DNA from: Methylococcaceae bacterium
GTDB taxonomy: Bacteria > Pseudomonadota > Gammaproteobacteria > Methylococcales > Methylomonadaceae
Reading direction: 5' to 3'
DNA length: 11,251 nucleotides
Assembly: GCA_947505055.1 (NCBI GenBank)
Contig: CANNLO010000141.1
Span: 1 to 11,251, forward strand
Of the stretch, positions 1-6,894 are shown one piece after another. The position numbers and the translations under genes are program-made. Each line of letters opens with the position of its first letter. Position 1 is the first letter of the stretch. The notes under the pieces are model-generated. The model saw only the letters and a list, made by a program, of their open reading frames with translations, searched no databases and was not told where the DNA came from.

Positions 1-166
1 GGTAACAGGAGTGGCATGGTAAACCCCACCCGGAGCAAGATCAAATAGAGGGACAGACGCGTGGCCCGCGCGGTTCCTGGGTAGATTGCTTGAGCTGCAG
101 GGTGACTTGCAGCCTAGATGAATGACTGTTCTCGACAGAACCCGGCTTATAGGCCGACTTTTTCTT
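1..166 (+). ncRNA. rnpB: RNase P RNA (M1 RNA), 3' part
   Basis: Catalytic RNA of ribonuclease P, which with the RnpA protein removes the 5' leader of precursor tRNAs. The visible part closely matches the 3' half of the E. coli type A RNA. The P15 hairpin (stem 11-14 with 26-29) carries the GGT loop at 18-20 that pairs with the tRNA CCA end. It is followed by the conserved GGAGCAAG...CAAATAG stretch at about 32-48, a G+C-rich stem-loop at about 50-76, the GTAGATTGCTTGAG segment at 81-94, and the P18 hairpin (GCTGCA 94-99 with TGCAGC 108-113). The conserved CTAGATGAATGAC and GACAGAACCCGGCTTA (134-149) then lead into the 3' strand of P1 (GGCCGACTTT). The P1 partner and the 5' half lie off the left edge. 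The exact 3' end is set by comparison and may be off by several bases. Confidence 0.96.
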
Positions 167-202
167 TATTTATCGGACACTCTCGCCCGACTTCTGCTTT
201 TG

Positions 203-232
203 ACGCCCCCCCAGTTTTCTTTGGGCGTTTTT
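203..232 (+). terminator. Rho-independent terminator after rnpB
   Basis: An inverted repeat ACGCCC (203-208) / GGGCGT (223-228) is followed directly by a T run (228-232). The loop is about 14 nt and C/T-rich. Its place about 40 nt past the mature rnpB end and before a long non-coding gap fits termination of the rnpB transcript, isolating it from the mraZ promoter. The mature 3' end would then be made by processing. Confidence 0.8.
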
Positions 233-489
233 CGTTTCAATCCCCCGCACATTTTTTACAAACAAAAACATTATTAACTTCCGGCAGTACCCGTAAACCA
301 ATTCCCATTAACTTTCCAATAAGCTGGTTTTTTCTAACCGTGCAATTAGGTAAGGTCTTTTCTCATAAAAATCAATTAACTTTCTGATAAAGAATGGGAA
401 TTATGTTGTCCTATTTCTCCGGTTTACACCTCATTCCGATTGCCATGTAAGTCCTTGTCAAAAAAGAAAGAATTTATATCAAATCATTC
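233..489. other. Non-coding gap between rnpB and the mraZ promoter
   Basis: About 257 bases without a credible gene. An open frame from 118 to 387 runs through it but starts inside the conserved rnpB core and encodes nothing recognisable. The stretch is AT-rich and holds three ATTAACTT copies (273, 307, 375) and a weak inverted repeat AAACCA (295-300) / TGGTTT (325-330). A possible weak second promoter sits at its right end (TTGTCA 455-460, 16 bp, TATCAA 477-482). I see no RNA gene, terminator or known regulatory motif beyond these. Confidence 0.6.
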
Positions 490-518
490 TTGACTAGGAC
501 TGCTTTGAAAACTATAGT
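490..518 (+). promoter_or_regulatory. sigma70 promoter of the mraZ/dcw operon
   Basis: TTGACT (490-495) and TATAGT (513-518) are separated by 17 bp. Each hexamer has one mismatch to the sigma70 consensus, and the spacing is optimal. Transcription would start near 525, giving a leader of about 50 nt before the mraZ start at 577. The promoter lies directly against the TGG boxes, as in the E. coli Pmra region. This promoter probably drives the whole cluster, since no gap downstream is large enough for another obvious one. Confidence 0.8.
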
Positions 519-551
519 GGTCACAAGTGGGAAAAAGTGGATAAAAAGGGT
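518..551 (+). promoter_or_regulatory. Probable MraZ operator (10-bp direct repeats)
   Basis: MraZ proteins are known to bind direct repeats of TGGGN separated by 5 bp just downstream of their own promoter. Here TGG-type boxes begin at 518 (TGGT), 528 (TGGG) and 538 (TGGA), exactly 10 bp apart, with a degenerate fourth (GGG at 548-550, in phase). Only the second is a perfect TGGG. The row starts at the last base of the -10 box and covers the predicted start site, so binding would block RNA polymerase and repress mraZ and the genes after it. Autoregulation is inferred from the family. Confidence 0.72.
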
Positions 552-566
552 TTTTTTTGGAATTCC

Positions 567-570
567 GGGG
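567..570 (+). promoter_or_regulatory. Ribosome binding site setting the mraZ start
   Basis: GGGG ends 6 nt before the TTG at 577, a suitable Shine-Dalgarno spacing. No comparable site fits the upstream in-frame TTG at 490, which lies inside the promoter. Confidence 0.55.
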
Positions 571-576
571 ATAATT

Positions 577-1044
577 TTGTTTCGAGGCATTAGTTCAATC
601 AATTTAGACGGCAAAGGACGTCTTGCAATTCCCACCCGTTACCGGGAAGAATTGCAGGAATGTTGCGAGTGCCAGATGGTTGTGACGGTCGCAGTCAACG
701 AACGATGCGTCGGAGAGAATGGCTGTTTATGGCTTTACCCTATGCCTGAATGGGAAAAGCTTGAACAGACCATCAGCAAATTACCTACCTTAAATAAAAT
801 GGCTGGCAAACTAAGGCGGTTTGTCATTGGCAATGCCTCCGAGTGTGAAATGGATGGACAAGGTCGCTTGTTACTACCCGAAAAATTAAGAACATTTGCA
901 ACCATAGACAAAAAAATCGTCTTGATTGGCCAGCTTAACAAGTTTGAACTCTGGAACGAAGATGCTTGGACAGCAAAAGAAAATGAATGGATGGATGGCG
1001 ACGATAATGAGGGCTTGGAAGATTTAGGCGCCTTATCCTTTTAA
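577..1044 (+). CDS. mraZ: Transcriptional regulator MraZ
   Basis: First gene of the dcw cluster; a ring-forming AbrB/MraZ-fold DNA-binding protein that in E. coli represses its own operon. The product is 155 aa (E. coli about 152). It shows the two tandem MraZ half-domains, each with a DGxGR signature: DGKGRLAIP at residues 11-19 and DGQGRLLLP at 93-101. Other family marks are MFRG at the start, PTRYREEL, LYPMPEWE, GNASECEMDG and GQLNKFELW. A loop at about residues 42-49 is a few residues longer than in E. coli. The frame is open upstream to a TTG at 490, but that codon is the -35 box of the promoter, so the extra 29 residues cannot be made from the main transcript. TTG at 577 matches the family N-terminus (FRG follows) and has a ribosome site. 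It ends 16 nt before rsmH. Confidence 0.95.
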   Translation: MFRGISSINLDGKGRLAIPTRYREELQECCECQMVVTVAVNERCVGENGCLWLYPMPEWEKLEQTISKLPTLNKMAGKLRRFVIGNASECEMDGQGRLLLPEKLRTFATIDKKIVLIGQLNKFELWNEDAWTAKENEWMDGDDNEGLEDLGALSF

Positions 1045-1047
1045 TAC

Positions 1048-1052
1048 GGGAG
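1048..1052 (+). promoter_or_regulatory. Ribosome binding site setting the rsmH start
   Basis: GGGAG lies 8 nt before GTG 1061 but only 2 nt before the in-frame TTG 1055, so it favours GTG 1061 as start. Confidence 0.6.
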
Positions 1053-1060
1053 ATTTGTTA

Positions 1061-1987
1061 GTGGAACATTTACCCGTTATGTTTGCTGAAGCCTTGCAAC
1101 AGCTTGCTATCTATAAATCCGGTACTTATCTGGATTGTACATTCGGTCGGGGCGGCCATAGCAAGGGCATTTTAGATCAATTAGGACCAGAGGGCAGACT
1201 GCTTGCTTTTGACCGGGATCTGGATGCAATCAACTCTGATTATGCGCAAGCTATGCTTGAAGATAAAAGATTTACGCTAAAGCATACCCCTTTTTCCGAA
1301 CTGGAAAATATAGTTGCAAGCGAAGGTCTAACAGGGCAAGTCGATGGAATTCTTATGGATTTGGGCGTCTCGTCACCTCAATTGGATAATCCGGAAAGAG
1401 GCTTCAGCTTTTTACGTGACGGCCCTCTCGATATGCGGATGGATGGCAATTCTGGTGTTACTGCTGAACAATGGCTAGCCAGTGTTGATGAAAAAGACTT
1501 GGTTAAAGTTTTATTTGAGTACGGTGAAGAGCGCTTTGCGCGTCGCATAGCACATGCAATCATCGAAAAAAGGGTTGAATCGCCAATTACAACCACTAGA
1601 GCATTGGCAAAATTAATTGAAGAAGCGGTACCGATAAAAGATAAATATAAGCACCCGGCAACTCGCAGCTTTCAGGCAATTCGAATCGAAATAAATAGTG
1701 AATTGGACGAGTTAAAGTCAGCGTTACAACAGTCAGTGCGAATTTTAAAGCCAAATGGGCGATTGGTGGTTATTTCATTCCATTCATTGGAAGACCGAAT
1801 CGTCAAGCGCTTTATCCGGGCCGAATCCGGGGCTAAATATAATCCTGGCAAATTGCCTATTAAAGAAATCGATATAACAAAAGGCATTTTGAAGAAATCA
1901 GGCAAAGCTTTGAAAGCAGAGCCACAGGAAATTGCTCAAAATCCACGATCGCGAAGTGCAATCATGCGAGTAGCCGAGAGAGTTTAA
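1061..1987 (+). CDS. rsmH: 16S rRNA m4C1402 methyltransferase RsmH (MraW)
   Basis: S-adenosylmethionine-dependent enzyme that methylates N4 of C1402 of 16S rRNA in the 30S subunit, tuning the P site. From the GTG start it has 308 aa (E. coli 313). Visible family motifs are DCTFGRGGHS (residues 25-34, SAM-binding loop), FDRD (50-53), DLGVSSPQLD (100-109), GFSFLRDGPLDMRMD (114-128), HPATRSFQAIRIEIN (198-212), ISFHSLEDR (238-246), and NPRSRSAIMRV near the end. An in-frame TTG at 1055 would add two residues; GTG 1061 is preferred for its ribosome-site spacing, but either is possible. It follows mraZ by 16 nt and its TAA directly abuts the ftsL GTG. Its place in this cluster is conserved although its reaction is ribosomal. 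Confidence 0.97.
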   Translation: MEHLPVMFAEALQQLAIYKSGTYLDCTFGRGGHSKGILDQLGPEGRLLAFDRDLDAINSDYAQAMLEDKRFTLKHTPFSELENIVASEGLTGQVDGILMDLGVSSPQLDNPERGFSFLRDGPLDMRMDGNSGVTAEQWLASVDEKDLVKVLFEYGEERFARRIAHAIIEKRVESPITTTRALAKLIEEAVPIKDKYKHPATRSFQAIRIEINSELDELKSALQQSVRILKPNGRLVVISFHSLEDRIVKRFIRAESGAKYNPGKLPIKEIDITKGILKKSGKALKAEPQEIAQNPRSRSAIMRVAERV

Positions 1988-2260
1988 GTGATAGCAATTC
2001 GCTATATAGGATTAGGCCTGCTGATATTGATCATGTTGATATCTGCGCTGTGTGTTATTTACAGCAAATATCATTCACGCGTCATATTTAGTGAAATCCA
2101 AAAGCAGGAAAGGGCTTTGGATCAATACGAAGTGGAATGGGGACAACTGCAATTGGAGTTGACAACCTTGGCTGAACAGAATCGGGTAGAGCAAGTGGCG
2201 AAGGAACAATTAAAGCTGATTATGCCCTTACGTGAAAAGATTATTTATATAAAACCGTAA
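1988..2260 (+). CDS. ftsL: Cell division protein FtsL
   Basis: Small bitopic inner-membrane protein that with FtsB and FtsQ forms the divisome scaffold and activates FtsW-FtsI. The product is 90 aa, shorter than E. coli FtsL (121 aa), mainly because the cytoplasmic N-terminus is only about 4 residues. One membrane segment spans about residues 5-26 (IRYIGLGLLILIMLISAL). It is followed by a heptad-like periplasmic helix (about 30-75, rich in E, Q and L) and a conserved end LREKIIYIKP. The GTG start lies immediately after the rsmH stop, with GAGAGAG at 1976-1982, 5 nt upstream. The call rests on topology, size and position between rsmH and ftsI, because FtsL sequences diverge strongly. Confidence 0.9.
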   Translation: MIAIRYIGLGLLILIMLISALCVIYSKYHSRVIFSEIQKQERALDQYEVEWGQLQLELTTLAEQNRVEQVAKEQLKLIMPLREKIIYIKP

Positions 2261-3988
2261 ATGATACATTTTCAAGGCAAAAATAAGCCCAACAAGCCGA
2301 CCAGCAATTGTTCAATTCGACGGCGCATTGTTGTCATTTTTATGATGGCATGCATGATTGTTCTGATGGGCAGAGCCATCGACTTGCAAGTACTGCATAA
2401 ACAGTTTCTAAAAGATCAGGGCGATATGCGCCATGTCAGTGATGTGCCGGTTTCGGCATACAGAGGCATGATTAAAGACAGAAATGGTGCGCCGCTGGCA
2501 ATTAGCACACCTGTAGAATCAATTTGGATGAATCCACAGGAAATTGAATCGGGCAAAGAAAACGAATTTAAACAAATCGAAGCTCTGTTAAATTTGCCGA
2601 AGGGCAAAGTCAGTGAACTGGCACAAGGAGATTCGCATAGGCAGTTTGCCTATATAGCACGTCAAATTAATCCTGTAGTTGCTGACCAAGTTAAAGCTTT
2701 AAAACTTGCGGGTATCTATTTTGAACGGGAGTTCAAACGCTTTTATCCTGCAGGAGAAGTTTCCGCACATTTGGTCGGTTTCACCAATATCGACGATATT
2801 GGTCAGGCCGGACTTGAGTCGGGCTACGAAAAATCGTTAAAAGGAATACAAGGCAGCAAGCGAGTTATCAGGGATGGACAGCGAAGAATTATTGAAGACG
2901 TAGAAGATATAAAAGAGCCGATTGCAGGAAAGAATCTGGATTTAAGCATTGACCAGCGCATTCAGTACCTGGCTTACAGAGAGTTACAACTGGCTGTGAA
3001 CTTAAACAAGGCAAAATCTGCTGCGTTAGTGGTTTTGGACGCAAAGAACGGGGAAATACTGGCAGCAGTAAATCAGCCGTCCTTTAATCCCAATACCAGG
3101 AAAAGCTTAAAAGAAAATCTTTACAGGAATAGATCATTAACCGATGTATTCGAGCCAGGTTCAACGGTTAAACCATTTGTTGTCGCAGCTGCTTTAGAAG
3201 GTGGTTATGTCAAAGCAAATGAAATGTTTGAAACTCACGGCTTTTATCAGGTTGGAAGCCATGTTGTTAAGGATGTTCATAATTATGGAACTCTGGATTT
3301 AACTGGCGTATTAAAAAAATCCAGTAACGTTGCGGTCAGTCAGATGGCCTTGAGAATGCCTCCTGAATACTTTTGGGGAATATACAACAAGCTGGGCTTT
3401 GGTGTGGCGGCAGGTTCCGGTTTTCCTGGTGAAGCCAGTGGAACATTATTGGATTACCCAAGTTGGCATGAATTTGATAGAGCCACCTTGTCATTTGGCT
3501 ATGGCGTGAGTACATCCGCATTGCAGTTAGCAAGAGCGTATACGGCATTGGCCGATGACGGCATTTTACACTCGGTTAGCTTATTCAAACGCGATGAAGA
3601 CATTGATCAACAGAGAGTGTTTTCAGCAAAAACAGCCAAAAGAGTCAGGGCCATGCTTGAAACGGTACTTATGAAAGATGGAACTGCCTATGAAGCTAGA
3701 GTTGATGGCTACAGCGCAGCAGGTAAAACCGGGACAGTAAAAAAAGCCGGTGCTGGCGGATATACCGAGAAAAGCTATTTTTCTGTTTTTGCAGGAATGG
3801 CGCCAGCTACGAATCCACGCTTGATAATTGTGGTCATGGTTGATGAGCCTTCTGCCGGACAATATTACGGTGGGATAGTTTCTGCGCCAGTGTTTTCTAA
3901 AGTAATGGCGGGGGCATTGAGAGTTCTGGAGGTCGCTCCGGATCAACAGGATAACATGCCCATTTTACTAACACGGCAAGGCTCGTAA
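2261..3988 (+). CDS. ftsI: Peptidoglycan D,D-transpeptidase FtsI (PBP3)
   Basis: Septal class B penicillin-binding protein; it cross-links stem peptides of new glycan strands made by FtsW, acting in the periplasm. Length 575 aa (E. coli 588). A short cytoplasmic tail is followed by one membrane anchor (about 22-39). The pedestal domain has YRGMIKDRNG (67-76) and FKRFYPAGEVSAHLVGFTN (158-176). The transpeptidase domain has all three active-site motifs: STVK with nucleophile Ser301, SSN (354-356) and KTGT (489-492). These positions are within a few residues of those in E. coli. The ATG start directly follows the ftsL stop with no clear ribosome site, suggesting translational coupling to ftsL. 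Target of beta-lactams such as aztreonam by family knowledge. Confidence 0.98.
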   Translation: MIHFQGKNKPNKPTSNCSIRRRIVVIFMMACMIVLMGRAIDLQVLHKQFLKDQGDMRHVSDVPVSAYRGMIKDRNGAPLAISTPVESIWMNPQEIESGKENEFKQIEALLNLPKGKVSELAQGDSHRQFAYIARQINPVVADQVKALKLAGIYFEREFKRFYPAGEVSAHLVGFTNIDDIGQAGLESGYEKSLKGIQGSKRVIRDGQRRIIEDVEDIKEPIAGKNLDLSIDQRIQYLAYRELQLAVNLNKAKSAALVVLDAKNGEILAAVNQPSFNPNTRKSLKENLYRNRSLTDVFEPGSTVKPFVVAAALEGGYVKANEMFETHGFYQVGSHVVKDVHNYGTLDLTGVLKKSSNVAVSQMALRMPPEYFWGIYNKLGFGVAAGSGFPGEASGTLLDYPSWHEFDRATLSFGYGVSTSALQLARAYTALADDGILHSVSLFKRDEDIDQQRVFSAKTAKRVRAMLETVLMKDGTAYEARVDGYSAAGKTGTVKKAGAGGYTEKSYFSVFAGMAPATNPRLIIVVMVDEPSAGQYYGGIVSAPVFSKVMAGALRVLEVAPDQQDNMPILLTRQGS

Positions 3989-4000
3989 CTTTATGGCTGC

Positions 4001-4005
4001 AGGAG
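4001..4005 (+). promoter_or_regulatory. Ribosome binding site setting the murE start
   Basis: AGGAG lies 5 nt before GTG 4011, inside the reading frame that would start at ATG 3993. The ATG has no comparable upstream site, so the GTG is favoured. Confidence 0.65.
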
Positions 4006-4010
4006 TAGCC

Positions 4011-5498
4011 GTGAGGCTGAAAGAATTATTAATTGGGCTGGCATCTGTCACAGAGCATGGTGACAAAGTAATTACCGGCATGTCTCTAGATAGTCGGTCG
4101 ATAGTTTGTGGCGATGCCTTTATAGCATTAGCCGGGACTAAACAGCATGGCCTTGAGCATGTAACACAAGCTATTGATAAAGGTGCGGCTGCGGTCATTT
4201 TTGATCCCGCAGAAAATGGTCAGCAGATTATTAACGAATTAGTTGCGAATTCAAGTCTATCGGTTCCGATGATCGCAGTAGAAAATCTGGGCTTTGCATT
4301 GGGTGAGTTGGCTACACGTTATTATGCCGAACCATCCAAATTTATGACGATTATCGGTATAACCGGCACTAATGGCAAAACCTCATGCAGTCAGTTTCTA
4401 GGTCAGATCCTGGATGACTGTGGAATTATAGGAACGCTCGGCTGGGGTGAGTCGGGCAATCTTACCAAGACACAAAATACGACGCCCGATGCCTTAGCCA
4501 TTCAGAAAATATTAGCTGAATTGTTAAACAATAAAAAACGAACTATTGCGATGGAGGTCTCCTCGCATGGTTTGGAGCAAGGCCGGGTTAACGGGGTCAA
4601 TTTTAAAGGAGCCGTTTTTACCAATATCAGCCGCGATCATCTGGACTATCACGGCACGATGGATGCTTATTTAAAAGCCAAATTGGCTTTATTGGTAAAA
4701 CCGGATCTGACTTTTGCGGTGGTTAATTTGGATGACGCTTACAGCGAACAGATTATTGCTACGGTCCCGAAATCAGTAAAACTATGGCAATTTAGCGCCA
4801 AAGACAAAACATCAGATTTAGGCGAATGCGTTAATGCTTACAACATACTGCATAAAATGGACGGGATTGAATTTGATCTGAGCTGGAGAAATCAACTTCA
4901 AAGGATAAGCGTTCCTCTCTATGGCGACTTTAATGTAGAGAATGTCTTGACCGTTTTGACCGTCATGCTGGCATTAGACATTTCATTGACTGAAGCCGTT
5001 GCCAGGCTTGGCAATATCAAGCCAGTAGAGGGTCGCATGGAACGTTTTGGCTCTGAGTCAGATCCGTTGGTTTTCGTCGATTATGCACATACGCCGGATG
5101 CCCTGGACAAAGTTTTATGCAGCTTACGCAAACATTGTAAACAAAGTTTATGGGTTGTTTTTGGTTGCGGCGGCAACAGAGATATGGGCAAACGTCCGCA
5201 AATGGGCAAGATTGCAGAGCAATGGGCGGATCATGTCGTTATTACTGATGACAACCCGCGCTATGAAAATGGGCTGACTATAGTCAATGACATTTTAGCT
5301 GGTTGCCATTCAGAAAAAGTTGAAGTGATTCAAGACAGAGAGCGAGCGATACAAAAAGTGGTAGCAAATGCGGCAAAAAATGATTGCATTGTAATTGCAG
5401 GTAAAGGCCATGAGCTATACCAGGAAAGCAATGGTATCTGCAAACCTTTTAGCGACAAAAATGTCGTAATGGAAGCTTTGCAAAGGCGTAATGCATGA
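4011..5498 (+). CDS. murE: UDP-MurNAc-L-Ala-D-Glu:meso-DAP ligase MurE
   Basis: Cytoplasmic ATP-dependent Mur ligase that adds meso-diaminopimelate, the third stem-peptide residue. From GTG 4011 it has 495 aa, the same as E. coli. An in-frame ATG at 3993 would add six residues (MAAGVA), but AGGAG at 4001-4005 points to the GTG. The sequence shows the N-terminal UDP-binding domain (SLDSR, about 25-29), the P-loop GITGTNGKT (116-124), TTPDALAIQ, EVSSHGLEQGR, SRDHLDYHG and KAK with the lysine expected to be carbamylated (Lys224). The C-terminal domain has FVDYAHTPDAL, FGCGGNRDMGKRP and DNPR (414-417). DNPR marks DAP rather than lysine specificity. The stop overlaps the murF start by 4 nt. Confidence 0.98.
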   Translation: MRLKELLIGLASVTEHGDKVITGMSLDSRSIVCGDAFIALAGTKQHGLEHVTQAIDKGAAAVIFDPAENGQQIINELVANSSLSVPMIAVENLGFALGELATRYYAEPSKFMTIIGITGTNGKTSCSQFLGQILDDCGIIGTLGWGESGNLTKTQNTTPDALAIQKILAELLNNKKRTIAMEVSSHGLEQGRVNGVNFKGAVFTNISRDHLDYHGTMDAYLKAKLALLVKPDLTFAVVNLDDAYSEQIIATVPKSVKLWQFSAKDKTSDLGECVNAYNILHKMDGIEFDLSWRNQLQRISVPLYGDFNVENVLTVLTVMLALDISLTEAVARLGNIKPVEGRMERFGSESDPLVFVDYAHTPDALDKVLCSLRKHCKQSLWVVFGCGGNRDMGKRPQMGKIAEQWADHVVITDDNPRYENGLTIVNDILAGCHSEKVEVIQDRERAIQKVVANAAKNDCIVIAGKGHELYQESNGICKPFSDKNVVMEALQRRNA

Positions 5499-6871
5499 AC
5501 ATGATGCTCAGCGAAATTGCGGATTCCGTGCAGGGAATATTAACAGGTGAAGACGTTGCGATCACCTCAGTAAGTATCGATACAAAAACATTAACTCCCG
5601 GCCAGCTTTATGTTGCGATTAAAGGACGAACCTTTGATGGAAATGACTTTTTAGCCGAAGCCGAGCAAGCCGGGGCCGTTGCAGCAATTGTCCGTCGGGA
5701 AATAAAACCATGCGTTTCGCATATCTGTGTTGATGATACGCGACTTGCACTGGCTGAACTCGCTGGAGCTTGGCGTAAAAAAAGCTCTGTTTCGGTTGTT
5801 GGAATTACCGGCAGTAACGGCAAAACCACCGTCAAGGAAATGGTTGCAGCGATTTTGAGCGTTAAAGGTGAGACCTTATTTACCCAAGGCAACCTGAATA
5901 ATGACCTCGGAGTGCCATTGACTCTTTTGCGATTAAACGAACAACACCGGTATGCCGTGATTGAGATGGGCGCAAACCATCCAGGCGAAATTGAATACAG
6001 TAGCCACTATGTGAAGGCAGATGTTGTAATTATCACCAATGTCGGCGCAGCACATATTGAAGGTTTTGGAAGTGTCGATGGTGTTGCTAAAGCTAAAGGG
6101 GAAATAATCCAGACGCTTAAGCAGGATGGAGCCGCCATTCTTAATCGGGATGATGACTATTTTGACTACTGGAAATCGGTAGCCGGAACTAGAAATATCG
6201 TATCGTTTGGACTTGATGATCGCGCAACGGTGACGGCTAATTCTGTAACAACAAAAATTATAAATAACGAATTTGCAACCGCCTTTGAATTAGTAACCGC
6301 AAATCAAACGCTAACGGTAAATCTTAAGCTTGCAGGTCGACATAATGTGGTCAACGCATTAGCGGCAACAGCAGCCTGTTTAACCCTTGATATAGATTTG
6401 CAGCAGATTAAACAGGGACTGGAAAGCGTAAAACCTGTAACCGGACGTTTACAGCCATTGGTTAGTCGCTTGGGAAATATTGTTATAGATGATACTTATA
6501 ACGCCAATGCCGCATCATTAAAAGCAGGACTGGATGTGTTGGCTACTATTGGGGGCGAAACCTGGATTGCTTTAGGCGCATTTGGAGAACTGGGACCAGA
6601 AAGCCCAAAGATCCATGAAGAAATAGGTGAGCTCATACAAAAAAGTGGAGTTGTTCGCCTGCTGGCAACAGGCAAAGATGCCAAAAATACAGTAAAGAAA
6701 TTTGGTACAGGAGCTGACTTTTTTGACACACAAGATGAATTAATTACAGTGTTGAACAAAGAGCTTAAAGGTAATGAAGTGATCCTGGTCAAAGGCTCAA
6801 GGTCTCAACGCATGGAAAATGTTGTAGCAGCTCTAGTTGAAAATTTCCGTACCTTATCAACATCCATGTAG
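5495..6871 (+). CDS. murF: UDP-MurNAc-tripeptide:D-Ala-D-Ala ligase MurF
   Basis: Last cytoplasmic Mur ligase; adds the D-Ala-D-Ala dipeptide to make UDP-MurNAc-pentapeptide. 458 aa (E. coli 452). The N-terminal domain has [18 protein letters not shown] (27-44). The central ATPase domain has P-loop [10 protein letters not shown] (103-112), [15 protein letters not shown] (131-145), [10 protein letters not shown] (157-166) and [13 protein letters not shown] (181-193). The C-terminal domain has [15 protein letters not shown] (331-341) and [10 protein letters not shown] (432-441). GAFGELG (361-367) stands where E. coli has GDMAELG; I would treat this as family variation. The ATG at 5495 overlaps the murE TGA (ATGA), with AAAGG 8 nt upstream; in-frame ATGs at 5501 and 5504 are less well placed. 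It is followed by a 23-nt gap, the largest between genes in this operon. Confidence 0.98.
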   Translation: MNMMLSEIADSVQGILTGEDVAITSVSIDTKTLTPGQLYVAIKGRTFDGNDFLAEAEQAGAVAAIVRREIKPCVSHICVDDTRLALAELAGAWRKKSSVSVVGITGSNGKTTVKEMVAAILSVKGETLFTQGNLNNDLGVPLTLLRLNEQHRYAVIEMGANHPGEIEYSSHYVKADVVIITNVGAAHIEGFGSVDGVAKAKGEIIQTLKQDGAAILNRDDDYFDYWKSVAGTRNIVSFGLDDRATVTANSVTTKIINNEFATAFELVTANQTLTVNLKLAGRHNVVNALAATAACLTLDIDLQQIKQGLESVKPVTGRLQPLVSRLGNIVIDDTYNANAASLKAGLDVLATIGGETWIALGAFGELGPESPKIHEEIGELIQKSGVVRLLATGKDAKNTVKKFGTGADFFDTQDELITVLNKELKGNEVILVKGSRSQRMENVVAALVENFRTLSTSM

Positions 6872-6894
6872 ATAAAAACCCAGGATATAAATTA

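Noticed and set aside
295..330. Inverted repeat AAACCA / TGGTTT followed by Ts as a second terminator
   Set aside because: The stem is 6 bp and A/T-rich with a loop of about 24 nt; too weak to call.
118..387. 89-residue open frame on the + strand
   Set aside because: It starts inside the conserved RNase P RNA core, runs through the terminator, and its translation is Phe/Pro/Thr-rich with no recognisable domain.
3623..3946. 107-residue antisense open frame opposite ftsI
   Set aside because: It lies opposite the KTGT region of ftsI; the composition looks like a shadow of the coding strand and there is no promoter or ribosome site context.
5047..5277. 76-residue + strand frame inside murE
   Set aside because: It overlaps the conserved HTPDAL, GCGGNRD and DNPR motifs of murE in another frame; a shadow frame.
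6485..6530. MurF motif reads [10 protein letters not shown] rather than the often quoted NANP
   Set aside because: That position varies in functional MurF proteins (E. coli has NANVGS), so it is not a lost catalytic residue.
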